64,000 nucleotides of DNA from Ornithodoros turicata. Its lineage: Eukaryota > Arthropoda > Arachnida > Ixodida > Argasidae. The notes beneath the pieces were generated by a model, which did not search any database, was not told the origin of the DNA, and saw nothing but the letters and a program-made list of their open reading frames with translations. The DNA lies in the NCBI RefSeq assembly GCF_037126465.1, contig NC_088203.1:88102668-88166667 (forward strand). Reading direction: 5' to 3'. The translations under genes and the position numbers were made by a program. Each line of letters begins with the position of its first letter. The first letter of the stretch is position 1. Shown piece by piece: positions 25,701 to 40,700 of this stretch.

Positions 25701-28700
25701 ATGGTTTACTAGTTGGTTCGGGTAACCTAGGCAACTTTTTTTATTGATTAGGGGAGTGTCCCGGCGTTTAGGACAAAGTTTTATGCCGACGCAGCTGTGC
25801 ATAATATATCTTAAAATGGTTAATTGAAATTTCTAAGAGTGAAATTTATGCACAATCAACTATCTCTATTGCAGTTACCTCTAGGTACGTAAGTGAGGTA
25901 CTCACTATTTCATAGAAGACGTGCTAATGCGATCCAACATAATCGCCACATATCTAGAAAAATCAAATCTATTAAACCCGAAGGGGAGCATCATAATTCT
26001 GATAAATACTTAAATAAAGGACGCTGATCCCTAAAAAATCGGTGAGGAATAGAGCAAAGAGCAGATGACGGTAATACCGAGCCCTTTACAAGCATCTACG
26101 ACTAAAATGGAGGAGGGGGATATGTTTAATGATAGCAAACAAACAAACAAAGAAGAGGAACGAGGGAAAGGTCAGCCAGACAGGGTGTCGGCTTGGTATT
26201 CCCCAAAAATGCGTGGGTAAAGGTATGCGTGGGTAAAGGTAGTATGAGCTTTATGGGCTTTATAGGTATAGGTGGTGTCCGCGAGGAATCCGGAATTCTG
26301 AAGTAATGTGATATCCACTTGAAGAAGTTACAAGAAAACAAAACACCAAAAAGAGCTTCGCAATATTCGTTCGTGTTTTTTCATAACCCATCAAAAACAT
26401 CGAATTCGAAACCAACGGCCAACTTCCGGTTGAAGCGGCCCTTCCCTGCTTCGCCTCTTCCGGTGACGTAGTTGGTATTGCCGGCGAGATTCTCAATCGC
26501 TCAAGCGTCGCAAGGCTGGTTGCAATCCGATACCACTGAAAGCATGAACGCAGATGTTTCTCGCGACTGTTCGGCAGCAGATTGCTAGTAAGAAGACCGC
26601 ATTTTGTGACGGACAGTCTGCCTTTATAATAGACTCCATGCAGTGACGTCGGTGCGCACACTGTTGCCTGAATTCAGCCTGGAGCGCGCAGCCGGCTGCA
26701 AAATCCTTTCTAATGTATCCGACTGTTTGAAAACGAAATATTCCGGTTACATGTATTTCAGGCACCCACTATTCCGATTGCACCTTCAGTTCAACTGCAC
26801 TTTTTGTGCTTTTTGTGCCTGTGTTCAGGTCTTCACAGACTGCCGCAGTTCATTGCGTTCATCACCAGGCAGCGAACGCAACTATGCACTGTTCTCTTTT
26901 GTTTTTTGGAATGCTGTGCTAATACATGCAGCGGGAAAGAAAATCTCGCTCACTTTGCTCCGGGAGACTGATGATTAGTCGATGAGAGAAATGAGTATCA
27001 ATGCCGTTCGCTCCATTCGCTCGATTCTGCTGCGGCTTGCGTGGGTGCGTTTTGCGGAGAAGCGGGACGTGGTTGGATTGCGCTCGATTAATTCGTGTCA
27101 TTAGCGCAGGAGTTGCAATTGTTTGACGCGCGGTCTCTCGTGGTCAGTGGAGATTCCCCCTTTTCGATTCCCTGATCAATTCGATAATGAGAATCGCAGT
27201 CGGGGTGCTTAATACGAACACCGTTTGCGCAAGCTGTGCCACTGTTGTGTCCGTCTCGCAAATAGTGCGCCGATGTTTTAGTTATTTTGCTTTTTGTGCT
27301 CCTGCTATCTTGCACTCATGCCATTTTGTACCGTGCATAATGGGCCCTAACCGCCGTCCATGGCTACATACATTGCGCTTGCGATAGCGGATCTCTAGAC
27401 GGCGTACAGAAAGGAGGTTACTGTAGTTACTGGCTACGGAATTGTGTAGCGTGGATTGGCACTACGGAAGCGCATGAAGATTTTATGTGACTAAATGCGT
27501 ATAGGTATTGTAATAAAAGGGATACAAGGTTCGCCTGGACGGCGGTGCGATGAAAACGATCCTAATCCAAGCTAATTTCGCGATCCCAGTAATTAGCGAG
27601 TTCGGATGGAGGCACGTTTAGGGAATGATTCGAGACGCCTTAATTTCGCGCTGGGTGTTATCTACATTCATACCAAGGAGCTCATCATAGTTAGAATACG
27701 AGAGGATACGACGACTCCGTCGAGTAGATCTAGACAGGTTGACACGGGCTTTCCGGCCCTGGTACTACTTGCTACTACCGGCTAGTTTCCTGCCCTGCCC
27801 GCGCCCTCATAAAGGGACCAAACACTGGTCCAAGCCCGTCACAGGAAAGGCCTGCCCGTTATGAAGTTCGGAATTGCCGAAGTCCTTTACAGCGTAAGCC
27901 GCGAAGAGCAAAAAAGTCGCACCTGTCAGGTATGGCAAAACTCCCGAGTGTTCATTCAGTTACACATTCCTGGCACAGACGTCACACACTATACTAATTA
28001 TTCGCAGCTAAGGATCGTTGTGGAGGAAAATGCCTTCGACGGATACTGGATAAACCATTGTTCCTTGTTCTTCATTTACCTAACGAGCTGCGCCGTTTTT
28101 GTTCTTCGCGAGGCATTCTGTTAAGTCTCATCAGCCACATGGCTTATGAGGGCTCCGTTCTTCTAGAAAGCAGTATTTCTTAAACGGGCGAAGTTTATAG
28201 TTTACATATATTCATCATCTCTTCATGCATGTAGCAAAGGGAGCCCTAATGATTTCAGCGCGCGTTGTCACGTGACATCGTTTCTGTTCCACTGCTCTCC
28301 ATGAAAAAGAAAATGAGTACTTTGTTCGAAACACCTCGGTCGATTTTTTCTAAAGCTTTCCGATTGCTTTTAGTCTACAGCCTTCAAATGAACACCTCAG
28401 CTCTTGAACCAGTATTTTAGAAGTTAGATAAGGTCTTTTCTAATCAACTCATTCCGCACAATAGAAAATGATACGGGAAAGTGTCGAATTGGATACACGA
28501 CTACTAACAGTGAATTCGTCTTATTTGAGTGGAGCGCTCGGTCTATTTTTAAGTCTTAGTTAGTCTTAGTTTGGGGCAACCTGTACATCGCGTTTTAAGG
28601 GGATGCCTTCATACGTGCATAATACCTTCACAAATACATTTGTGCTAAGAAATAACCAATGTCGGAAACCAAGTCATGCCATCTAATTCCGAAATGGCGA

Positions 28701-31700
28701 AAAACACACAGTAGTCTTTCATAAGAAGCAAAAGAAATCTAGTCAGTCATCTACATACGCCGTTGGAGATAAGGTGACACAATAACGAGCCAGGAGGAAT
28801 ACAGCGGCGCCACCGTACGGGGTAGGGCTCGCGTGATGTCATCCGGCCGGTCTCATTAGCAATTACTAAAGCAGAGTGAGTGGGATGGATTACATTATCT
28901 GGCAGAGGAGGGAGAGTGACGTCTTTGTACCCAGCCAATCCTATCTGCGGCGCAGTAATATTTTGAGCTGACGGACTATGTTTATTTTCCTTAAGTTGAA
29001 CAAGACTATACCATTACTATATAGGTATACCATCTATACCACTGTGCCATTCTGCCTATACCATCACCCATTCCTATATATGACGTGGATGCACGCCTCC
29101 TGGCTAGCAAGGCCATAGTACGACACCTTCGTTGATGCACACAACAAAACCACCAGCGCATTTAGGATGGTCGCTTTCCACGCAGGGTCTGGTAGGTGAC
29201 ACGGCTTTGAATCCTGTAACCGGCTGTGCTGTCTGAGGCTTTCCCTGGCTTTTCCGGCAAACTTTCCATATGAATGCCAGCATAGTTGCCCCTGAAGTCG
29301 GCCCAGGACGCATACTAACCCACCTGTCCCCCATTCCTTCCTGCTGTCCTCTCTCCATCTGTCCACGCCTGTACGCCGCTCATAGCCACAGTTCACACGC
29401 TACGCTAACACAGAATAAAACAAAGAACTCGCAAAAAAAAACTGGAACCTCTCCCAACATCCCACCAGTTCTCTTTTTCCGATGTCAACATCGTCTATGT
29501 GCTATTAGTCATTCTTTCCCCATTGCAACGGCAGCGCTGTTGATACGTGGGACACAGTGCATCTAAATCAGTTACGGGCTCATAAACAAGTGAATTCCCC
29601 GACAAACTGCCGCTCAATTTTCTCTCGCTGTCTGGCCCACCTGTCTTCGGAGCTGCATTACGGAATGTACTCTGTTATAGCGGTCGGCTATTTATATGTC
29701 ACTGTCGTTTCCTGCTAAGTGACAGTCTTGCAACGCGAGATTCCAGCGAAACAGCCTTTGCCGTTGACGGAGGATGGAAGGATGAAACAAAAGCCCGGAG
29801 TGACGTCCCATCTGGACCCAGGCTCGTTGGCTCCGATAATTGAATTTACTGCTGACTCTAGAGTGCTGGATCTGAAACTGTACGGCGAATCGGGACTCGC
29901 GCGAAGCACAATGGGAAACCAATGAGTTTGCTAAAAGAACGTGTCTACTTCTGTTGTTTTAGCAATGGCGCGTATAGAAGACAATGGATCCCCATTTACT
30001 CGTAGGACAGCGGCGAAGGAGCTTCAACAAAGGTGGCCGCCAACGGGCTTACTATTGTTCGATGATGTAGACGTAACGATGCTGGTGCCTTATATTTGTA
30101 CTGCCCGGTTTGCAACTGATTCCGACGAGAAAGCCAGCTGCGTCTGCGCTGGCAACGGAGAATATCGAGCATCCATATTCTTACAGTGTCTAGGAAAAAG
30201 GCACAAATAATGCCGGCTAGCTGATGGATAGTCAATATACCATTCTTACAACTATCATGCTGATACCAAATAACACATGCAAATGGACACTGACACCTGT
30301 TGTTTTTGCTCGTTATGTTTGAAGTAAACCTGCACGCTCTGCACCTTGTTGCACTGATAGTGTAGAAGTCCTTAATTTCGCGGTCTTAATAGTTGTCAAA
30401 TACGCTAGGTTCAGTGAATATTTCGCGATGTATGTTGTGTGCGGCCGGTAGTACCGTGGAGCTCCTCTGCGCCTCTCCCTGAATGAAACAAGGGAAGGGG
30501 TGCAGGATAGCTCATGGTATCCATGAAGAAGACAGACGCGGACACAGAACACGACACACGCAAGTTCTCGGAGAACTTGCGTGTGTCATCCTCTGTGTCC
30601 GTTTCTCTGCTTTCTTCATGGCTCTCTCTCTGCACGCCGGAATTTATTTCTTTTATTTTATTTATTTATTTTCATCAGGTGATGAGTGGAGCTGGGCTCA
30701 TAAGAGCTTGAAGGGGTGCCGCGGCTCCACATTGCAGCGACAGCAGCAACTGTACAAAAATAAGTAGTGTGCGTTAAATATAAATTGTAATCAGCACATT
30801 CAGTAACATAATGGCATGTTCTTGTAATCACTGTAGGCTAACATCAAAATAGTACAGCATGTTTAGCCAAGCACGTCAATTTCGAACATACATGTTTTTA
30901 GTTCACGAAAGGAAATGTTTGAAATATCTATCTTGCGGTGGTGCAAGCGATTCAGAAGACGAGGGACCATCACGCATGTAATCTTTGGTTGCCGTACTTT
31001 GAGCGGGAAAAAGGAACTATATAGTCGTCGTATCTCTAAGTGTATACCCTTTTTTGTTTGGACGCGCATCGGCTAATGTAAATAAATCATTGGGAGTCTT
31101 TAACTACTGCTTATATGCTATTGCCAGACTAAATGTGTATTGCCTCGTTATAGGCAGCACGTTATGTTTGGTGTGTAATGTGCGAATTGTGAGACTTTGC
31201 CAGGGTGGCTTCTACGACGCCAACAGAGAAACAAACCCTTCCTCTAACGTCGAGGAGCTACACCCAGGGATCGAACGCTAGATGTTCGAACGAACATCGT
31301 ATCTGGACTAATGTGGAACCTTGTGGAACCGATGTCCGGTTTGTTAAATGTGTACGAAGTGTTTTGATGCACGCCTCAGGGTTACAAAAAGTGTCAGTCA
31401 CGAAACTCTGGAAAGTAACTTACACAGTCCCGAACAGAGGCGCAAGGATTGTAGAGTCCACGTGCGTCCTATCTTAATTTAGTTGAGAGCTGTTGAAAGG
31501 AGCACGAACGGTAACACCAAACGTACCAAGCTTTCAACGCACGAAACTAGTTTGATCAACAATGGCTGCAGATAATGACTTCCCAAAATGGTTCATTAAG
31601 CAGTCCAACACTCTTCTTTCAGGATAACATCGAGCTTTGTAATACGACACGGGAGAAAATGGAATGCTTTGGAAAGCTTCCATGAATCACCCTCTGTCGC

Positions 31701-34700
31701 ATAATATTGATGATTTCTTGTTCAGATTTTTCGCTTGATACGCACACTCTCTAAAAACAGAAGTTCACACATACATGCATAGCACGCTGAAGGCCAAACA
31801 CTGCGCAAAGTGATAGGTACTATTATCACACCTGGTTTGTGGGAAAACGCTGGGCGTACGCCTTGACACTTATCGCCCCACACGCACACCACACACAATA
31901 TTATAGTGGTACTACGAACTTGGAGCAGAGGAAGTGGGTAAATGATAAGGTAGTAGATGAAGAGGAGGAGATTAAAAAAGGTTCTAACGGAGAACGTACG
32001 GAACGTGCCTGACCTCCATATATTTAGAACACTACAAATTAATATACAGGGTGTTTCAAAAAACGTGTCATTCGGACTTTATAAAGAAACGGGGCGACGG
32101 AAAAATACGGGGTAAACGGCATTTGTGTGGCAACTGAATTTTCCATCTTTCAAAAATATTTTCATTTGATTTTAATTAAAAGAAATTGAATTTCTTTAAT
32201 TGGACTCCAAAATTTCCCAAATCAACCTAACGTTTTTTTTTGTTTTTTTTTTACCGAATTAGAGAGCCCGTAGCGAACTTAGTCAGATCCACCAAGATAT
32301 TCGTTCGATATTGCAAATAGTACTGCCCAAAAAAGTCCTGAAATTGAAGCTTCAGAGTTTCGGGTATTCAACGGCGCACATAGTTATCGCTTCTGATTTA
32401 AGGAAAGAGCTGGGCGTACGCCCCCCGTTTTCATTAAATCAGGAAAGAAAACGATATCGTTCTTAAGGATCGCTGGTTCTGAGCGTGTTGCACGGTGAAG
32501 TTCTGTTTTTAAAGTGTAGCTTGGCATCATAGAGTGTACTTGCTGACAAGGGTAGGCGTCTCTTAGAATACTTTGCATAAAAAATGTTATTGCTGTGTGC
32601 ATTGTATGCTTGGCTGATCGTAGAGAGATGAAAGAAATGGATATATCGAGTATCACTTCTGACAATGTCTGATAAAATGGCAGAAAAGGGGGTGGTTAAT
32701 GTCTTAATCGGAACGCCATTGTTGGCCACACAGAAGTGGGCATCGTCACGACTATAGAAAATAAGAATAAAAATAAAAAACAGATGGCGAGATGAAGGGT
32801 GGAGATGCGTAAAAGGCAGCCAACCATAATCTGCGACATCGTTTCCCTTGATTTGCTGAAAACTGGAGGCGTACGGGTTTTTGTGAAGGTTATGATAGAT
32901 AAATTGATTTCACACTCAAGGTGTTGGAAATTAGGGAAAAAATATAGAGTGTCAGTTGTTATTTAGCCCAGTGTTAATACACTTATGCAGTGTTAATTGT
33001 CGCACAAAAAGGCCTATGCCTCACGTTTTCACAATTCAGGGTGATCATGGTATGATTCTGTGCCCTGCAGCGTGTTATCCGGTGAGTTATCGGTGAAGTG
33101 TAGTTCAGTGTTATCCGGCTTTGGGTGCGTGTTATATTGCACCACGTAAATAGTAATACGCCTCAGCAACTGACTATCCACCGCGCATGTGTTAGCTGCG
33201 GTATGCCTGAAAGATGCACTAAAGCGTAAAAATTTATCCACGCGAAGTGAAAAATGCTGTTATCTTGATACCAATACCAAAACACCAAACACCACCGTTG
33301 CGTCATGCGCGATTTATGTTCGAAAGAAACCGCAATCCAAGCTTTCCCACTCCGCCTCCTTCTCAAGACGGCCGACAGGGCGGAGAGGCCTCGGATTGGT
33401 CACCTCAAGCGATCACCCTTTGATGATTGCACAAATCGTTGGCAGAGGCCAATGAAAGTGCACTCCGTATCGTCGGCCTTCCTGAGAGGGGAAATTTCAA
33501 GTTCTTTCGGTCATAAATCACAAGCGAACGCCCAATGGGTGATTCCATTTCCTTTTGTACTCCTGTGAAGGTAACTGTACCCTTCATTTCACGAGAAGAA
33601 ATGTTTGCACTTTAGTAGCCATTTAAGGCGTAGGAATATTTGTACTTTAAAGCCCGATTCAGGACCCTTTGAGCTGCTCCATTTTGTGATCTCCTCTAAG
33701 GATAATTATCTGAGGCCCCGTGCTTTAAAACCGCTCGGGCAAGAAGGCGGTTAGGTTTAGGCCTTCCTTAATTTCCGAGACTGCCAATTGCAAATGTCAT
33801 GTAACCATAACGTATACAATGAGAATCGCGAAATAAATGCTTGAGCGCAAACACGTTCTTGCTCACCATCGAGAAATAGAAATAATTCATTTAGATTTAA
33901 GGTATTCCCTCTGTTTACAGTATACTGTAAAACAGTACTACTAAGCCGGATTATAATACATCACTTTGGGATGCATCATCTGTATCAGTATTATAATAAG
34001 CTTTTTGATAACGTATAGTATACAAAACACAAAAACATACATTACAGCCCAGCCCTGTTCTCCGGGGAATTTTAAGACTCGCGAATATTGTAGGTTTACA
34101 AAAATCGCAATACACGTTGCAAAAAAAAATTAGGAACTATACCATATGCCATGCACTATACCATCACTATACCATGCGCGTATGTACCGCTCCAGGGTAC
34201 ATAAGGACGAAGAGACTGGGAAGAATGTTCGAAAAAAAAACCCTTGGTATCATGCAAAACTTTCTATTCTGGATACACTGACAAGAGCGCAAAAACGGGT
34301 GCACACGTGGTGTGATTGCAAAGGAACATATGAGCTGAGTGATCGTCATGTGTCTCCGTTGCTCTTTTGCAGTGGTTACATCTTCACTGCCCCAAAGGTC
34401 ATTCGGAGCCATCGGCCAGCCCTGTTTAGGCTCACTTTGACTGACGTCGATGTTGACGGGAAGGTCTCCGTGAGGCTTCTCACTTACAACAACGAGAGCG
34501 TAGTGCTTGCACAGCAGGAGTACGATGTCAAACAAGGTAATGAGAACTACTGCATCGACGAGACATCTCGGTCTCCTTTCGTATTACTGTTTCACTACCA
34601 TTGCTACTACGTGCGAATCAGTGAGGTTGTGAATATGAAGTAGTTTCCATATGCACCAGAAATATGATGGCCTCACTTGAGGTAACGCGCCATCGTTTCG

Positions 34701-37700
34701 AGTGAGCTGTATGATTTAATAACGTGGTTAAAGATGATTAAATTTCATTATAGATTCAACGATTCCGCAAGGGAAGTGACGAAGGAGACGGGATTAATAT
34801 AACATGACGTTACACATTACGAGGAGAAAGAGCAATTTATTTCGCGATGCTCAGAAATTAATATTGAATTACATGGCTTGTGTGCTGTATATGAGATTGC
34901 ATGAAAGAAACAGAATACAAAATAATTACGTTGATTCCTCCTACCAATGTACTACGTTACATGAGTGCGAGAAGATGTAAAGCGTGTTGGCTGAGTAACA
35001 TGGTAACAAACGCGAAGGAACACGGACGGACGGACCGACAGACGACGCGTTTTACTAGCAACGAATACAAAAGACACTGGCGTCCAGTATAGTCTGCCAA
35101 ATCCTTCGCCACAAAGCCACTTCCGATGGAAACACGTTGACGGATTTCTTTGACGGATAATCCGGGCGCTCAATGAAGGTCACCTCGATAATCTCGTTTA
35201 CGCAACGGGTGGAGTGCTAGTCCATGTTCCTTCGCGTTTGTTACCATGTTACATTAGATGAGGATGTAGTGCTTGCAGTGCAGGCATTCTGAGACTCAAA
35301 ATACCAAGTACGGCATTGCCTCCAAACTCAAATCACACGTCTGTGAAAGAAGAAACGCGTTAAATTACTACGTGAATCAGTTAAATCATAGAGTAGAATT
35401 AGGAGGTGAACGGAAAGTCAATTTGAAACGTACTTCACCTACTGGTAGAAACACCTAGAAGAACACATCAGATCATGTGATTACGTCGTCATGAAAGTTT
35501 AAATGGCCTTTCGAAATGCGAAAGCTGGACTGAGGGATGCTTTCACTTCAACTCATGTTTTTTTTTTCTTTTTTTGTTGCTTTTTATTTACTATTTCCAG
35601 GCCAGCTCGAAAACACGTTCAGCTTCGACGTTCCCGAGTATTCGGGCAACAGCGCAAAAATTGAAGTGAACGGAACATTCGGAGACTACGTGTTCAGCGG
35701 CAAGAAAGAGATCGATTTCCAGAAATCGAAGGACCATGTTCTGATTCAGACGGACAAGGCGCTCTACAAGCCAGGACAAAAGGGTCAGTGAAAGCCAAGA
35801 CACGTTTCAAGTGTCAGATAGAGAGACAAGACAAGTGTCAGATAGAGAAACATAGAGATTTTCTTCATATCTTGTTCTCTTTTTCTTGATTTTCAGTTCA
35901 ACTACGAGTCCTCCCAATTACTAATGACCTTACTCCAGTGACGAGTGCAGTGGTAAGTGTACACGGACCTCAATGTGTTTTGACTGCAACTGTATTCACA
36001 AACGCGAAGTAGCCCACGACAAATCAATGGTATAAATTGGAATGCCTGTTTCTCAATCAGTCAATCTATGCGTAAACACTTATGGTAGGAGTAAGAAAAG
36101 AGCGTTGCGCGAGAGATGGGAATACACTGTGCGCTTCCAAGGTATAAATGACTTCAATTCGACAGGAAGTATCGACGAATTTTATTTTGATACAAATTAT
36201 ATTAGATTTTTTACTTGTATTTATTATTTATTTATATTTAATAATTACTTATGTATTAAAGACAGGTCTATATTGAGTTTGCGATTTGGCTGTTACCGGT
36301 AACTCCCAAAAGCTCCTTCACCGACAGCGCGGCTGAGAAGGATCTTTTCTTAGCCACGTGTGCATTATATGAGATACATACGTTACTTACTACCTTTCAG
36401 TCACTGTCTCAAGGCACCTACTTTAGGAAGTGAAAATAAGTGCATAAAAATATCTCTGAAATCCCGCGGCAAAAAATGCAGAATCTTATTCCAGATTCCA
36501 ATTCCAGAAGCCTCACACCGTTTGCTACTTCCCTTCTAAAGTGATTCATCCTTATGCTTCTCTTGCAGGCGGAGATTTACATCACCAGCCCTTCAGAAGC
36601 TAGGATAGCCCAGTGGAAAAATGTCACCTTCGAGAGAGGTAAATCATTCTACACTCGAAATCATGTACAGCGCAGTACTCGACTGTACAGCACAGACCAA
36701 AAGAATGCGAATGGTTCCGTAGGAACTGTTCCTAGAACTTGATCACGATTCAAGGTGATTCGGTAAGAGGTTGTGAGGCAACCTGCTTGAGAATCAATTG
36801 AGCCGGGCAAACAGGTGAAATTGTAATTTATTTTATGATCGGTAGCTGATGTCATCTGACTTTCGAGCTTTGATGCCACTGTCCCAATTTTAGAGTTACG
36901 GGCGTTCGTTGATCGCTGCGCCTATCGTGCAACTTGAATCGAGCGTAAGAACGCCTGAACAACGCATATATGAACAGCACATTAGTTAGTGGCGGTATAT
37001 TGTTTGTTTTCGGAAACACGCCTGGAAGTACGGGACATAACGGAGCAGAAAGATATTCTCCTCTTTACGGATGGAACGCAAAAAATCTCTTGACGTGAGG
37101 TCTATACGTTTGAAAGCGCCTGCAAGCAGATTCAAAAACGGGCGCACGTGATAACGAAAGTATGAGAGGTGGATAATTAGATCAACATTATTTGAATAAA
37201 CGTTAACAAGCAACTGAACAAAGTGCCAACATTCGAGGAAATCATGGAACAGTTCCCAACATGAGTCATCTACCGGGTTCAGTTGGAATGAACCGGTGAA
37301 AGAAAAATATGGAGACTGCATGTGTTTCTGGAAATGTGAAGCCCGCCACTCCAGAGCACTAAAAGCTCAACGCTCTGCGACCGCTTGGGGTTGGCGTTTA
37401 TCAGGCATTTCATTTGATGGGTTTAGTTTTCGGGTTTCGGGGAAGCATTCTGGTTCTTTCGGGTCAGCCTGTATAGTTCTTTGTCTAGCAGTGCCATATC
37501 CTCTTGGAATGTTTGAAAAGAGATGCAACTATGGGCTTCAAATCACTGCGGCCTCTTTAACAGGAATTGCCCAGTTCGATTTCAAGCTCACTGAGGAACC
37601 CGAATTTGGACTGTGGCAGATTGTCGCGGAGTTTCCAACTCAAACCGTCCGTCAACATTTTGAGGTCAATGAATACGGTATGTACTATAGAGGTCATTTC

Positions 37701-40700
37701 TATCATTACATACCCACTGGAATCAAAGTGCGCTTATTATCCTAAACACTGATCTATTCGTACAACGCTTACAGTCTTGCCCAAGTTTGAAGTGACTGTG
37801 ACTCCACCTTCATACCTTCTTGCAAACGCCAAGGAAGTCGTTTGGAAAATTTGTGCAACGTAAGATGTTCGTTTTCTGTGCAGGCGATTGCGTATTAAAT
37901 AATTTCTCTCCCATTAGGTACACGTTTGGGCAACCCGTCGAAGGGACACTGCTCGCGAACGTCACATACGAGAAGTACCATTGGGAGACCGAGTCATTCC
38001 CCTATATTGAGCACCAAGGGCCCGTAAGTATGGCCACTCTGTTTTTATGCGTGTCCGCCCAAAGTCATTGCCGTTGCGACTACGTCACTAGAAAAAAAAG
38101 TTGAGAACTCCGACTTAACATAACAAAATAAGTTTACTCAGACGTTTCGTCCGTCACGCGACGGACATCATCAGTGCCTAGTTAGTGCCTAGTTATGTCG
38201 TCTCCCGGCTTTTGGAGTATTTTTGCGACTACGTCACTGCACGATTCATTCACCAAAGACAATATCGCTGCGGAATGTGCACGGAATTAAATAGCTTTCT
38301 TTTTTTGTTTGCACGCTCGTGGTAACCCGTGTCTGCGAGCTTGAACTACTCTTGTGCTGAGTAGGATTTACCGTTTCTTTTCGTTTGCGTTGTGGGCGAA
38401 CCCGCTTAGCACAGAAGGTCCGGCATATCACTCGCATCGCATCACATTGCGTTTCAGCAGCCCAGCTGCGTTAGAAACGCTCACTAAGAACGGCGGCGAC
38501 GCAAACGCGTCGCGTTATCCTGGCGCCACCGGCGCAGTAAGAGGCAGTGGAGAGGGCAACTGTAGCGGCCACACGTACTTTTCGAAAAGAGGTGCTGAAA
38601 GAGGGATCCACACATTAGCAAGGACGTAGTAGTTTTTGATCAAACGCATTTTCTCGTTATTTAGAGAAGGGCGTTATCACGTGATACTGCCGCGGACGGG
38701 CAGACACAAGCTTTGTATGATTTTACTTTGATAATTAGAATGCATTCTGCACGAAACAAAACCAACAACGTGCACAGCCGTCAATACGCTCTGCAAGTCA
38801 CCGAGCGTTCTGCGCATATCTCCTCTCCCGGTTACTCCACTCGGGAAGCCCCATTGGCTACGGCGGCGCCCTCCCTCTTCCCTCTCACTGCCTCCTCTCA
38901 TGCGCAGAGACGCACTTGCACAGCGTATTCCATAGTGCATGAAGACGAACCCCGTTCATGGCGTAGGAAACTGAGCCTGCTTAAATGAATGCTTCATGCT
39001 GAGTACACAGGAACGAAGCCCTGCTTAATGATTAACGGAGTGACGTGAGTCCTACTCTTCCTCTTACAGGCTCTCTGAATCAACGGAAGAGATTAATGTG
39101 GAGTGCATCCGGATCAAAGACTTCGCGCGCGTGCTACGCGTCAGCGCTGATAACTATTGATGTGCAAGGAACTTGTTGTTTCTCGTGCAATAAACAGCGA
39201 AAAAGAAAAAAAGGGGTCTTCAAAAGGCGATCTGCAAAAAAAGGCACCCTAATATAATTTTCGTTTTTCAATCCTGAGAGCAACCCGGGATTTACAACAG
39301 GCAGGGCTTTAGTTGCGCACTTGTGCTCGGTGCGCCCGCATTTTCTGTCTTATAATATGTACTTCTTAGCAGAGCGGATGTCGTCTTTTCTCATATCGTC
39401 TACACAACGTTTCCTTTCAGATCAACGGCTGCTTTGACTTTGTTGTCAACACCACCGCACTCCGATTCAACGAGAACTACCAGGTGTACAAGAGGCTTCA
39501 GTTGTTCGCACAAGTGAATGAGACCGGGACCGGTATCACCTTGAACAAGACCAGCTACATCACTCGCACAAGCAATCCCCTTGAACTCAAATTTGTGGCA
39601 GAGGAGCACGGCAATAACTACTTCAAGCCCCTGATGCCATACTACGGCACCGTAAGCATTATTGCCGAGCTTTTCTCCGGCTCACTACTTCTCACCTTAT
39701 GAAAACGGCCGACGCCGCCCACGGACATTATATAGCGGGAGGGGATATCGACTATCGAGCTGTTATATGAAATGGGCAATCTCCATCGGACAATTGGACA
39801 TCTCGTCCGTGGAAAGGGTATAGAAGGCTTACTCTACAACAAGGGACAGGGGGAAGCTCTTAGAGTACATTAACTCGGCTTTCACACATTGAGAAGGGCG
39901 AATGATAGAACCTAATGTGGCACAGCATTGGGGCCCGTATTATGGCTTCTACCAGCTCTATGCTTGATTTGATGGAGTCATCCTAAAATGTCTATTATTC
40001 TACGATATCGCTTGCCTTCCTTCACATCTACAATTCGCGTAAGGGAGTTTTCACACTTTACCCCAACCAGCTAGGGGAATTGCCAAATGAATAAAAGCAT
40101 CCGCTCGTTGGTGATATACCCTCAAGGCTGTGCTGAAGGTTGGGAGCTAGTAAGTTAGAATCCTGCCACCGGCTCTGCGGTCTGAGGGTTTCTCTGAGTT
40201 TTCTGGCGGACTTTTCACGCGGATGTCGACAGAGTTCCCCCTGAAGTCTGCCGCGGACGCATACTGACTACCCTGTCCCCCAGTGCTACCTGCTGTCATA
40301 TCTGTCGTACGGCGCTCATAGCCACAGTTGCTTCGCGGCGCTAACGCGGACTGTTAGTTGCATCGGTGCGAAGCCGCATGCCAATGGGGGTGGGGGAATA
40401 CACTCGAATATGCTCCGTTCCATTTCATTTTCATTAATAAACAGAACTAATAACAATACTGTAACTCATCACGGTAGACATCTGCGGGAGTCAGGCGTCA
40501 GCGGGGAGAGGTCACGTGCTTACTGGAACCAATCATAATGGCCGAGGCTCTCACTTATTTGACGTCAGAGCTGGACGGCGAGGTGCGTTCAGGGACCTGT
40601 ATCAGGAGGACGGCACGTAGAAATTGGTTTTCTTCGATATTGTGGTGTGTAGTATAATGTGGTTATCCGCAAAGGAATCACAACTACCGAGTATCATGAT

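Larger units (their letters stand above)
22793..34372 (+). other. A2M intron 1 (11.6 kb)
   Basis: Donor AG|GTGAGA and acceptor ctcttttgcag. It holds a MITE (25078), a SINE (29165), a long hairpin (30521) and dispersed short repeats (23288, 31741, 32411). ORFs in the interval have no family resemblance. Long first introns are common in arthropod genes and may hold enhancers, but none is visible to me. Confidence 0.8.

Noticed and set aside
37296..37745. 149-codon plus-strand ORF running through intron 5 into exon 6 and beyond
   Set aside because: The family match begins exactly at the acceptor at 37563 and stops at the donor at 37677. The upstream part is only chance-open intron.
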